Origin: Pasteurellaceae bacterium 15-036681
Lineage (GTDB): Bacteria > Pseudomonadota > Gammaproteobacteria > Enterobacterales > Pasteurellaceae
Reading direction: 5' to 3'
Length of the DNA: 37,104 nt
NCBI GenBank assembly: GCA_002002485.1
Contig: MQVI01000024.1
Span: forward strand, 1-37,104
In this document: positions 9,729 to 17,854 of the stretch, one piece after another
How positions within the stretch are numbered: position 1 is the first letter of the stretch
Layout: the number at the start of each line of letters is the position of its first letter
Program-made: the position numbers and the translations under genes
Notes under the pieces: model-generated
Seen by the model: the letters and a program-made list of their open reading frames with translations, nothing else
The model's database searches: none
Told to the model about the DNA's origin: nothing

Positions 9729-9787
9729 GGATAGTGGAAAGTGGACAGTGAAAATCGTTGTCCATTATCCACTGTCCACTATTCACT
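9729..9787. repeat. Palindromic repeat, family C, between fhuB and fhuA
   Basis: AGTGGAAAGTGGACAGTG at 9733-9750 is repeated in inverted form at 9770-9787 with 16 of 18 positions matching. The unit AGTGGA/GTGGACAGTG also gives short internal direct repeats. It fills most of the 85-bp gap between fhuB and fhuA, ending just before the fhuA ribosome site (AAGGAC). It could affect fhuA expression relative to fhuCDB. Confidence 0.75.
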
Positions 9788-9804
9788 AAAATAAGGACTT
9801 TAAA

Positions 9805-11889
9805 ATGAAAAAAACATTTATCTATTCAACGATTGCAACAGCAGTCATGCTCGCAATCACGCCAGCAATGGCAAACGAAACCGCAAACAGTGATGTTGCA
9901 GTATTGGATGAAGTGAGTGTGGTGGGCTCTGTTGCAAAAGCAGGAAAAGTGAACTACATCGCCCCACGTTCAGTAAACGTCATCACTGAAGACAAACTAG
10001 CTGACAAAGCAGTACACCAACTTGATGAAGCATTGCGCTATGAAGCAGGTGTTAATACACAAATGTATGGATCAGATCTAGATACAAATGACTGGTTTAA
10101 TATTCGCGGTTTAGGCGCTAGTGTACGAGTTGATGGAACATCATCATATAAAAATGCCTACTTTGGTTGGGAGCCGAATATTTATGGCTTAGAAGCTGTT
10201 GAAATCGTAAAAGGTGCAGATTCTTTAACTTATGGTTCAGCGCAAACAGGGGGCTTAGTAAACCTCATCAGCAAACGTCCAACCAAAGAACCAAAAGGTG
10301 AAATTAAAGCAACTTTTGGGAATCGTGCAGAACGTGGAATTGCAGGTGACCTAAGTAATGTAATCAACGATACTATGCGTTATCGTCTAGTTGGTAGCTA
10401 TAACTATCGTCAAGGTGAGCAAAATAAAACTTACCTAGAAAACTATTACTTTGCCCCTAGCTTTGCTTGGGATATTTCAGATAAAACCAATCTGACACTG
10501 TTAGCAAGTGTCCAAAAGGACGTTGGTGTGCCAACCACTGCCTTTTTCCCTCCTTATCATATTGTGAAAAAATATAATATTGACCGTCGCACCAACTATG
10601 GTGAATTTGATGGCAACTATCTGAATCGTAAACAATATTCTGTAGGTTATGAATTTACGCATAAATTTGCCAATGATTTAACCTTCAGCCAAAACTACCG
10701 CTTTGCACAAGCAGATAAAGATCAATATGTAACCTACTATTACGGAATGACTTGGGATCCTGCAACAAAGGGAGCAAGCGATACGCTAGCGAAAAAAGGA
10801 TTTTTGTATGCAAATGGCAAAACCAAAACACATACTATCGATAATCGAATCAGCAAAGAATGGAAATCAGACCGTATTAGCAATACCTTAACAGGGGGCT
10901 TAGACTACCAACACAGCAATGTAAATGGGGTATATGATTTCCCTTGGCCTTCAGCTGATTATAACGTTACTGAATTAGTAACGACAGGCGTGAGTCGCAC
11001 AGACGTACCTGTTTATCAAGATAAGCAACGCCAATTAGGTCTTTACTTACAAAATCAATTCCGCTTAGATGATAAACTCACTGTCACAGGGGGTATTAGA
11101 CGTGATTTTGTTAAAGGATATAGTGATATTCGTGGTACAAAATCAGAAAACCGAGTAAATCACACCACTTATTCAGCAGGCGTTATGTATATGACAGACG
11201 CTGGTATTGCGCCTTATTTCAGCTATTCGGAATCATTCCGTCCGCTTTCAGGTAGCTTAGATAATGCCTCAAATAGCTCAACTATCTATAAGCCGTATGA
11301 AGGTACACAATATGAAGTTGGTTTCAAATACTTACCATCATTTGTTGATGGTCAAATCTCTGTTGCTTACTTCGATTTAAAAGAGAAGAATGCTTTAGTT
11401 GCAGGCCGTAGTGGTGATGTAACGTCGATGGCTCAAGTTGAGAAACAGAAAAATCGTGGCGTTGAAGTTCAAGCGGATTTAAATATCACAGAATCTTTAT
11501 CAGCCTCTTTGGCGTATAGTTATGTCTTTGCACAAACTTATCAGCTAGATAAAGAACGCGCAGATACGCCATTACAGCCAAACCATACTTACTCTGCATT
11601 CTTAAACTATGCCTTTAAAAATAATGCTCTTGAAGGTTTAACTCTCGGTGCAGGTGTACGCTACACCGGTACAAATCCAACTGAGATTGATGGTTACAAC
11701 AATGCGAATATTCGAGTGCCTGCAAGAACTTTGGTTGATTTGACTGCGAAATATTCTCTTTCTCCAAACTGGGAAACTCGCGTAAATATCTCTAACCTTG
11801 CAGATAAAAAATATATCAGCGGTTGTAGCTATGCGTGTTTCTACGGAGAAGGACGTAAAGTTACAGCGAATGTGAGCTATAAATTCTAG
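9805..11889 (+). CDS. fhuA: TonB-dependent ferrichrome (hydroxamate siderophore) receptor
   Basis: This is a 694-residue outer-membrane receptor. A signal peptide (residues 1-23, ending ITPAMA) is followed by a TonB-box-like VLDEVSVVG at about 33-41. A plug domain then contains RSVNVITEDKLADKA and FNIRGLGASVRVDG, and a 22-strand beta-barrel follows. The last residues (NISNLADKKYISG, two cysteines, YGEGRKVTANVSYKF) show the cysteine pair and terminal Phe typical of siderophore receptors. Position after fhuCDB gives the substrate class. The ribosome site AAGGAC precedes the ATG, and a hairpin terminator follows at 11903. The exact siderophore cannot be read from sequence. Confidence 0.93.
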   Translation: MKKTFIYSTIATAVMLAITPAMANETANSDVAVLDEVSVVGSVAKAGKVNYIAPRSVNVITEDKLADKAVHQLDEALRYEAGVNTQMYGSDLDTNDWFNIRGLGASVRVDGTSSYKNAYFGWEPNIYGLEAVEIVKGADSLTYGSAQTGGLVNLISKRPTKEPKGEIKATFGNRAERGIAGDLSNVINDTMRYRLVGSYNYRQGEQNKTYLENYYFAPSFAWDISDKTNLTLLASVQKDVGVPTTAFFPPYHIVKKYNIDRRTNYGEFDGNYLNRKQYSVGYEFTHKFANDLTFSQNYRFAQADKDQYVTYYYGMTWDPATKGASDTLAKKGFLYANGKTKTHTIDNRISKEWKSDRISNTLTGGLDYQHSNVNGVYDFPWPSADYNVTELVTTGVSRTDVPVYQDKQRQLGLYLQNQFRLDDKLTVTGGIRRDFVKGYSDIRGTKSENRVNHTTYSAGVMYMTDAGIAPYFSYSESFRPLSGSLDNASNSSTIYKPYEGTQYEVGFKYLPSFVDGQISVAYFDLKEKNALVAGRSGDVTSMAQVEKQKNRGVEVQADLNITESLSASLAYSYVFAQTYQLDKERADTPLQPNHTYSAFLNYAFKNNALEGLTLGAGVRYTGTNPTEIDGYNNANIRVPARTLVDLTAKYSLSPNWETRVNISNLADKKYISGCSYACFYGEGRKVTANVSYKF

Positions 11890-11902
11890 AATACCTTAGA
11901 TC

Positions 11903-11937
11903 AACTAGGCATGGGGAGTAGCATCATGCCTAGTTTT
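11903..11937 (+). terminator. Terminator of fhuCDBA
   Basis: A perfect 11-bp stem, AACTAGGCATG (11903-11913) with CATGCCTAGTT (11925-11935), has an 11-nt loop and runs into TTTTA. It lies 14 bp after the fhuA stop. Confidence 0.75.
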
Positions 11938-11978
11938 ACATCAATATCCTACATATACCCGAATCCCCTCTTCACCGG

Positions 11979-12008
11979 CTAAATTCACATACAAAAATGT
12001 AAATTTAG
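11979..12008. promoter_or_regulatory. Inverted repeat in the flp leader region
   Basis: CTAAATTCACAT (11979-11990) and ATGTAAATTTAG (11997-12008) form a 12-bp inverted repeat with one mismatch and a 6-nt spacer. It lies about 280 bp upstream of the best flp1 -10 box. No T-run follows, so it is more likely a protein-binding site or a cruciform-prone element than a terminator. No known operator is recognised. Confidence 0.35.
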
Positions 12009-12183
12009 TAAATCTAAAAATACAAAACACGAGTATAGAGTACAAATCGAATCCCTCTATAACACTTTACAAGTTACGTACGAATAGATGCAAGATTTGT
12101 TAAAAAATCGATTATGTAAGTTAAATTATCACTTTTGATAATTTCATATCATCACAAATGGCAACACATATACGACTCTCACC

Positions 12184-12295
12184 GTAAAAATCAGTAAAAC
12201 TTGTCAAACCAGTGAAAATTACAGCCATTAAATCGTAAATATTGGTAAATAAATGGTAAATAAATGTATCTTTTTTGTTTTTTAGTGTTTATAAT
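12184..12295 (+). promoter_or_regulatory. Phased GTAAA repeats and -10 box upstream of flp1
   Basis: GTAAATA occurs at 12235, 12245 and 12256, the last two inside an exact 11-bp tandem repeat (GGTAAATAAAT twice, 12244-12265). Related GTAAAA words occur at 12184 and 12194. Spacing of 10-11 bp puts them on one face of the helix. A TATAAT at 12290-12295 is the likely -10 box and has no good -35, suggesting an activator-dependent promoter. The arrangement resembles direct-repeat sites of OmpR/PhoB-family regulators, including ArcA. The rest of the gap (11938-12411) is AT-rich, with no gene seen. Confidence 0.45.
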
Positions 12296-12411
12296 TTTCC
12301 AGCTTTTGATAGAGATGTTTCAAAAGCATGGAAATCTATTAATATTTACTTAAACATTAACAATGTCTTAATTAAATATTAACAATAACAATTTAAAGGA
12401 GATCTTTTACT

Positions 12412-12678
12412 ATGTTTAATCTAACAACCAAAGCATATATTGCAGTAACAGAAGCTTTTCATAATTTCAAAAAAGATGAGCGTGGTGTAACTGCAATTGA
12501 GTACGGTTTAATCGCATTAGCAATGGGTGCTGTAGTAGTATTAGTATTTGGCAATTCAAGCGATCAAAATACTTTTATCGGTAAATTAGTAGCTAAATTC
12601 AATGACTTAACATCAAAGATTGATGGATTTACTGGTACTGGAAGCACTACTGGTACTACTGGTACTGGAGATAAATAG
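12412..12678 (+). CDS. flp1: Flp-type major pilin
   Basis: This is an 88-residue type IVb pilin of the Flp family. The leader ends KKDERG, with predicted cleavage after Gly25. The mature start VTAIEYGLIALAMGAVVVLV has the invariant Glu at +5, followed by Tyr, then the hydrophobic assembly helix. The C-terminus is a short Gly/Thr repeat (TGTGSTTGTTGTG), probably exposed on the pilus surface. Flp pilins form the bundled fibres used for tight adherence. A strong ribosome site (AAAGGAGA) precedes the ATG, and a hairpin follows, fitting high expression compared with the machinery genes. Only one flp gene is present. Confidence 0.95.
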   Translation: MFNLTTKAYIAVTEAFHNFKKDERGVTAIEYGLIALAMGAVVVLVFGNSSDQNTFIGKLVAKFNDLTSKIDGFTGTGSTTGTTGTGDK

Positions 12679-12691
12679 TTACTTGGTACCT

Positions 12692-12737
12692 ACCCATTCA
12701 TGTTTATTGTAGTTTAATAATATGAATGGGTGTTTTT
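12692..12737 (+). terminator. Hairpin between flp1 and tadV (partial terminator or attenuator)
   Basis: A perfect 10-bp stem, ACCCATTCAT (12692-12701) with ATGAATGGGT (12722-12731), has a 20-nt loop and is followed by GTTTTT. It would let most transcripts end after the pilin gene. The right arm covers the region just upstream of the tadV start at 12740, so it may also mask the ribosome site. Confidence 0.6.
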
Positions 12738-12739
12738 AT

Positions 12740-13159
12740 ATGATTATTTTTCTTACCTTAGGTATCATTTTTATTCTGGCTATGATCTCATGGTCAGATA
12801 TTCAGCAACGGCAGATCAGCAATCATAGCGTATTAGTGCTATTAGCTTTGATGTTGCCCTTTGCCTACATATTCTATGGCGAAATTTTTATTTTAAATGC
12901 TTTAGCAACCTTAGTAATTGGGTTCTTACTGTTTAGTTTAAAAGTAATTGGTGCTGGCGATATTAAACTATTAGCGGTACTAATGTTAGCCATACCAAGC
13001 CAAGGGGTTGTACCATTGCTGTTTTTTATCTCTTTTTTTGGCTTTCTACTGATTCTTATTGGATGGATTTTCTTTCGCCAAAATATTAAAACCCAAGGTT
13101 TACCGTATGGTGTTGCAATTAGTTGTGGTTTTTTGTTCACGATATGGAGCTTAAATTAA
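12740..13159 (+). CDS. tadV: Flp prepilin peptidase (A24 family)
   Basis: This is a 139-residue, highly hydrophobic aspartic peptidase that cleaves Flp prepilin and the TadE/TadF pseudopilins. Both catalytic aspartates are visible: Asp20 in SWSDIQQRQIS and Asp74 in the GxGD motif GAGDIKLL. This is the short, single-domain form with no methyltransferase domain, as in other Tad loci. An upstream in-frame ATG at 12722 is not used as the start, because it is part of the hairpin arm. The ATG at 12740 begins MIIFLTLGIIFIL, a natural membrane N-terminus. Confidence 0.9.
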   Translation: MIIFLTLGIIFILAMISWSDIQQRQISNHSVLVLLALMLPFAYIFYGEIFILNALATLVIGFLLFSLKVIGAGDIKLLAVLMLAIPSQGVVPLLFFISFFGFLLILIGWIFFRQNIKTQGLPYGVAISCGFLFTIWSLN

Positions 13160-13174
13160 TATGTAGAGGTTATT

Positions 13175-13957
13175 GTGAACTATCGCATTTTATTTTTCAT
13201 TTCTGTTTTAGTGTTGTTAGTCGGCTTAGGTGGCTTATTTATGTTACCAACAGAATCCGAGCCACAAGCTAATACTACTGAAAGCACGTCCCCACAAACT
13301 ACTGCACAGGAAAAAAAGAATATTAAACTTGCTATGGCAAGTAAAAGTCTATCGGCAGGCAGTATCTTAAAACCAGAAGATTATCAAATTAATGAACTAC
13401 AAATTGAAGTAACTAGTTCGTTAGCTGATGAAGATATATCAGAATTGTTACTGCAAAATACCACTGGCTTAGACGGTTTCTTACTTTCAGAACACGCTGC
13501 AAGCGGTCACTTTTTAGCAAAATCATCCTTAATATCTCCCTCAGATGAACGTTTTTTATTCTACACTGTAGGCAAAGATGAAGTAGTTTTTCGCGTTTAT
13601 ATTCGTTTAGAAAACCAATTTGTTTTAGACACTCTAAAAAGCGGTGATATTGTTGGCTTATTTGCCCAACAGCAAGATTTTTCTCGTAATGCTGAACAAC
13701 AACGTTTTGATGAGATTTTACAAAATCTAGAAGTAGTTAAAATCGACCGATTTGATAAAGACAAAGATGCGAATAGAGAAGAAGCAAAAGACTACGCAGG
13801 TTACGTAAGTGTGCGTATGAAAGCAAATTTAGTCAAAGAAATTTTTTCATTAACCAAAAATCGTTCATTGTTAGTATTACCACAAGGCGAGTTAGTTGAC
13901 AGTAAAACATTAAATAAACGAGGACTTTCAGTACGTTCGTTGAGAGGCCGAAATTAA
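13175..13957 (+). CDS. rcpC: RcpC/CpaB-family pilus assembly protein
   Basis: This is a 260-residue protein with an N-terminal membrane segment (about residues 3-24) and a SAF-like domain recognisable at LAMASKSLSAGSILKPEDYQ. This is the CpaB/RcpC family found next to the secretin in Tad loci; it is thought to act in the periplasm near the secretin. The start is GTG, preceded by GAGGT at good spacing. It lies between tadV and rcpA (gaps of 15 and 14 bp). No conserved catalytic residues are expected. Confidence 0.85.
   Translation: MNYRILFFISVLVLLVGLGGLFMLPTESEPQANTTESTSPQTTAQEKKNIKLAMASKSLSAGSILKPEDYQINELQIEVTSSLADEDISELLLQNTTGLDGFLLSEHAASGHFLAKSSLISPSDERFLFYTVGKDEVVFRVYIRLENQFVLDTLKSGDIVGLFAQQQDFSRNAEQQRFDEILQNLEVVKIDRFDKDKDANREEAKDYAGYVSVRMKANLVKEIFSLTKNRSLLVLPQGELVDSKTLNKRGLSVRSLRGRN
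13500..13508 (+). repeat. Apl-type DNA uptake signal sequence
   Basis: CAAGCGGTC, preceded by G, lies inside rcpC. It is the only copy of the word noticed inside the pilus locus. Confidence 0.55.
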
Positions 13958-13971
13958 TTTAAGGATAAATT

Positions 13972-15375
13972 ATGAGTAAATCGACTTTTTTATTTTCATT
14001 GCTAAAAAAAGCAATCGTAGGTGTATCACTGTTAAGTTTTTCGCTTGTCGCAATGGGCGCACGTTTAACTATGGATGCAGGTCAATCTAAAACTATTCGC
14101 ACTAAAGCACCTATTGATGCTGTCTTTGCTCCTGCTCCCAATATTGCAGATTATGAAATTATTGATGATTATACTTTTGTAATCTACGCGACAGGGGAAG
14201 GAAGAACTGAAGTAACTGCGTTCGATAATAATGGTACGCCATTAAGCACCAATGAGATCACAGTTAATACACTATTAAATGATGTTTCCCCTTCTTCTAA
14301 TGCGAGTTCACAAATTAAAAAAACCTTAACAAACAGCAATGTATCGATTGAAAAAGTCGGTAAAGCCTATGTAATTAAGGGTAAAGCGCCAACAGCAATG
14401 GAACAAGAAAATGTGAATCGCATTGTGGGTGAAGCTATGGGAAGTGGTAAAAGCGTATCAAAAGCTAAATTAAAATATAGCGACCAAGAAGATTTATCTT
14501 TCTTGGATAAAGTGGAATACGCAGGGGTTGTGAATAATGTCGATACACCATCTCCGCCACAAATTAATGTGAAACTTTCAGTAGTAGAAGTAAATAAAGA
14601 TTTATCTGAAAGTCTCGGCATCAATTGGGCAAATATAAAAGGCAGTGTCATTGGTGGTTTTTACAACACTGCACAAGGTTTGGTAACAGCACCACAATCA
14701 GCAATGGGCGGCTTTGTGGGAATTAATGCACGGACTTTTAGTGCTTTTATTGATGCAATTAACACTCAAAGTAATGCAAGAGTACTAGCCGAACCTAATA
14801 TGTCAATGCTTTCAGGCGAAACCGCTGATTTGTTAGTAGGCGGAGAAGTGCCATTTGTGACACAAGGTCGAGATCAAGCTACAGTAACCTACAAAGAGTA
14901 TGGGATCAAAATGTCAGTAGGTGCAAAAGTGATGAAAAATAACCGTATTCGTATGGCTTTAGCGCAAGAAGTGAGTTCAATTGCAGGTCAGTATAAATAC
15001 CAAGAAGGGACCATTCCTATCTTTAAAACTCGCCGTTCTAAATCTATCGTTGAATTAAACAATGGTGAAAGCTTTATTCTAGGTGGCTTATTAAGTTCTG
15101 ATGATATTGAGGGTTTATCAAAAGTGCCTGTATTAGGTGATGTACCTATGTTAGGGGCGTTATTCCGCAATGCGAGTACATCAAGAACTAAAAGCGAACT
15201 AGTAATTGTGGCAACAGTCACTTTCACTAACCCTGTAAACCAGCATCAAATTGCTTATCCGAACTTCCAAAGAACGGCTAATTTACAGCGCTTCTTTAAT
15301 TTAGATCCTGTTACCAAGCCAAGTGCTAAAAAGAAAGTAGCCACGTTCTTAGAGCAAGGTGGATTTATTCAGTAA
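13972..15375 (+). CDS. rcpA: Tad pilus outer-membrane secretin
   Basis: This is a 467-residue secretin (CpaC/RcpA type). A signal peptide is at residues 1-29 (AIVGVSLLSFSLVAMGA). The pilus-specific N-terminal domain follows (MDAGQSKTIRTKAPIDAVFA), then a BON-like segment and the secretin core. The core contains EPNMSMLSGETADLLVGGE and the characteristic VPVLGDVPMLGALFRN. It forms the ring through which the Flp fibre leaves the cell. A ribosome site AAGGAT precedes the ATG. Downstream there are only 60 bp before tadZ, leaving no room for rcpB. Confidence 0.93.
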   Translation: MSKSTFLFSLLKKAIVGVSLLSFSLVAMGARLTMDAGQSKTIRTKAPIDAVFAPAPNIADYEIIDDYTFVIYATGEGRTEVTAFDNNGTPLSTNEITVNTLLNDVSPSSNASSQIKKTLTNSNVSIEKVGKAYVIKGKAPTAMEQENVNRIVGEAMGSGKSVSKAKLKYSDQEDLSFLDKVEYAGVVNNVDTPSPPQINVKLSVVEVNKDLSESLGINWANIKGSVIGGFYNTAQGLVTAPQSAMGGFVGINARTFSAFIDAINTQSNARVLAEPNMSMLSGETADLLVGGEVPFVTQGRDQATVTYKEYGIKMSVGAKVMKNNRIRMALAQEVSSIAGQYKYQEGTIPIFKTRRSKSIVELNNGESFILGGLLSSDDIEGLSKVPVLGDVPMLGALFRNASTSRTKSELVIVATVTFTNPVNQHQIAYPNFQRTANLQRFFNLDPVTKPSAKKKVATFLEQGGFIQ

Positions 15376-15435
15376 TTCATCATAGAAATACCTAATAGAG
15401 TTAAGGGTAATATTGGAAAAGATAAAGGTAACTAT

Positions 15436-16563
15436 ATGTTATTATTAGAAAAAAGAACAACATTCAATACTAACAGCGCAAGAAAAATTGTGGTTATATC
15501 CCAACGTGAAGCAGTACGAGATAATATTAGTCAGCAACTAAGAATCAATGGTATTGATTACGTGGATGCCCTTGATTCTGATTTTTTTGGAGATACTAAC
15601 TTAAGTTTTTCAGCGGAAGAAATTCTAGGAATTGTTTTAGATGTAGGGGCAATTCATAGTGACGATGTACAATCTATAGTGAATGGTATTTATGGATTAA
15701 TTCCACAAAATATTTGGTGTACTGTTGTGGGCGATAATGATTCTATTAGTTTAGCGCAACAGTTTTTAGACCAAGGTATTTTTTACTACCATTTAGCTTC
15801 TCAAACACAGCAAATGGTTGAGCAAGTAATCAAGGGAGTATCGACTCCGAAAACAAGAACATCCGTCAATATTCATATACTAGGCTGTAAAGGTGGTATT
15901 GGTAATACATTAATTAGTAGCCATACAGCAACTTTAATTGCGAATAAGAAAAAAGTACCTGTTCTATTAGTTCAACACGATTCAGGTACACCAGATTTAG
16001 ATTTAGCCTTTGGTAAACGTATTTTACCAGGTACGCAAACAGAATTTGATTCTAATTTGCGGTTGATGATTGGTGATATAAATAAGCTTAAAGAAGATAC
16101 CCTTGCGCGTTTCAACTTTATTATTCATGATCTGCCTATTTTTAATAAGAAAAAAGAAGAATTTGCCACATTATTAGAGCAAGGCAGTAATTTTGTACTA
16201 GTAATTGAGCGTCGCCTAAGTTCACTCCGTACAGCTAAACAATTCCTTGATGAATACAAGCGCGTTCAGCAAGCACAACCAAAGCCACGACGAGTATTTG
16301 TCTGTATTAATGACCATCGTTCTGAATTATCGCGCTTAATGGCCATTGCAGATATTGAGCGTCTATTGGAACACCCTATTGATTTTATATTGCCTTTTAT
16401 TCGTAAAACAAGTGATAAAGCAGTTGATACGGAATTTAACAAAATAGGTAAAACCGCAATAAATCGTTTAGTAATGAGTTTATTAGGTATGATTTCTCGC
16501 CAACAGAAAAAACAGAGCAAGAGTTTATTTGTCGCAATTTACCGTTATTTTATGAATAAATAG
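15436..16563 (+). CDS. tadZ: TadZ/CpaE-like localization ATPase
   Basis: This is a 375-residue protein. The N-terminal half is an atypical receiver-like domain (KIVVISQREAVRDNISQQL...). The C-terminal half is a MinD/ParA-like fold starting at GCKGGIGNT (residues 150-158). The deviant Walker A motif (KGGxGKT) keeps the first lysine (Lys152), but the second is Asn157. Degenerate P-loops are known in TadZ proteins, which position the Tad machine at the pole and recruit other Tad proteins. The ribosome site AAAGG is 8 nt before the ATG. tadA follows after 10 bp. Confidence 0.88.
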   Translation: MLLLEKRTTFNTNSARKIVVISQREAVRDNISQQLRINGIDYVDALDSDFFGDTNLSFSAEEILGIVLDVGAIHSDDVQSIVNGIYGLIPQNIWCTVVGDNDSISLAQQFLDQGIFYYHLASQTQQMVEQVIKGVSTPKTRTSVNIHILGCKGGIGNTLISSHTATLIANKKKVPVLLVQHDSGTPDLDLAFGKRILPGTQTEFDSNLRLMIGDINKLKEDTLARFNFIIHDLPIFNKKKEEFATLLEQGSNFVLVIERRLSSLRTAKQFLDEYKRVQQAQPKPRRVFVCINDHRSELSRLMAIADIERLLEHPIDFILPFIRKTSDKAVDTEFNKIGKTAINRLVMSLLGMISRQQKKQSKSLFVAIYRYFMNK

Positions 16564-16573
16564 GGAGTAAATC

Positions 16574-17854
16574 ATGCTAGATATGAAAACCCGGGCCTTT
16601 TTCCGTGAGCAACTATTAAAAAATATTAATATTGATACCTTAGATGAATTAATAGATGACCGCGAACAATTAATTACTCTGCTACAACAAGATATTTCAC
16701 GCATTTCAGCTGAAAACCGTATCCCTGTGAATTTAGCTGATTCGCGAATGATGTCAGAAGATGCCGTAGATGAAATTGGAGGTTATGGCCCAATTCGCGA
16801 GCTTATGGAAGACGATACTGTCAACGATATTTTGGTCAATGGTCCTGATGATATTTGGGTGGAACGTTTTGGTATCTTAGAAAAAACCAATAAACGTTTT
16901 ATTAATAATGCCCAGCTAACCGATATCGCTAAACGCCTAGTTGCCAAAGTTGGGCGACGTATCGATGAAAGTATGCCCCTCGTAGATTCACGTTTGCCAG
17001 ATGGTAGCCGTTTAAACGTAGTTGTGGCACCTATTGCGTTAGATGGTACATCAATGTCAATTCGTAAATTCAGCAAATCAAAGCGCAGTTTACAAGAGTT
17101 AGTTGACTTTGGCTCAATGACATTAGAAATGGCAAATTTCCTCATTATTGCTGCTCGTTCACGTATTAATATTATTATTTCGGGAGGTACTGGGTCAGGT
17201 AAAACAACTCTACTAAATGCTCTTTCTTCTTATATTTCACCTGATGAACGTATTTTAACCCTTGAAGATACGGCTGAATTACGTTTAGCACAGCCTCATG
17301 TAGTACGTTTGGAAACTCGTTTAGCTGGGGTCGAACATACTGGTGAAATTAATATGCAGGACTTAGTAATCAATGCGCTACGTATGCGTCCTGAGCGTAT
17401 TATTGTTGGCGAATGTCGTGGTGCAGAAGCATTCCAAATGCTACAAGCAATGAACACAGGTCATGATGGTTCAATGTCAACCCTACACGCAAATAGCCCA
17501 CGTGATGCAACTGCTCGTTTAGAAAGTATGGTAATGATGGCAAGTGCTTCATTACCTTTAGAAGCTATTCGCCGTAATATTGCTTCAGCCGTAAATATTA
17601 TTATTCAAGTTTCACGCTTAAATGATGGTTCGCGTAAGATTATGAATATTACCGAATTGATGGGAATGGAAACAGGCCAAATCGTCATGCAAGATATATT
17701 CAGCTATAAACCAAACAAATATCGCGATGCTAACGGCAAAATTACTGGTGAATTCATCTGCCACGGTTTAAATAGTTACTCTATTGTGGCCCAAAATGCC
17801 AATGTCTTTAATCTATCAGATGAACTTAAGCAAATTTTTGGAGAGCAACAGTGA
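16574..17854 (+). CDS. tadA: Tad pilus assembly/secretion ATPase
   Basis: This is a 426-residue ATPase of the GspE/VirB11 class (CpaF-like) that powers Flp pilus extension. Motifs: Walker A GGTGSGKT at 204-211, Asp box LEDTAELRLAQ at about 230-240, Walker B region RIIVGECRG at 275-283, and the His box NTGHDGSMSTLHAN at 294-307. The N-terminal domain has GGYGPIRELMEDDTVNDILVNG, typical of the family. A ribosome site GGGAG precedes the ATG, and the stop overlaps the tadB start (GTGA). Confidence 0.96.
   Translation: MLDMKTRAFFREQLLKNINIDTLDELIDDREQLITLLQQDISRISAENRIPVNLADSRMMSEDAVDEIGGYGPIRELMEDDTVNDILVNGPDDIWVERFGILEKTNKRFINNAQLTDIAKRLVAKVGRRIDESMPLVDSRLPDGSRLNVVVAPIALDGTSMSIRKFSKSKRSLQELVDFGSMTLEMANFLIIAARSRINIIISGGTGSGKTTLLNALSSYISPDERILTLEDTAELRLAQPHVVRLETRLAGVEHTGEINMQDLVINALRMRPERIIVGECRGAEAFQMLQAMNTGHDGSMSTLHANSPRDATARLESMVMMASASLPLEAIRRNIASAVNIIIQVSRLNDGSRKIMNITELMGMETGQIVMQDIFSYKPNKYRDANGKITGEFICHGLNSYSIVAQNANVFNLSDELKQIFGEQQ

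Noticed and set aside
12722-12739. Upstream ATG of tadV
   Set aside because: The ATG is part of the hairpin arm; the downstream ATG gives a better membrane N-terminus.
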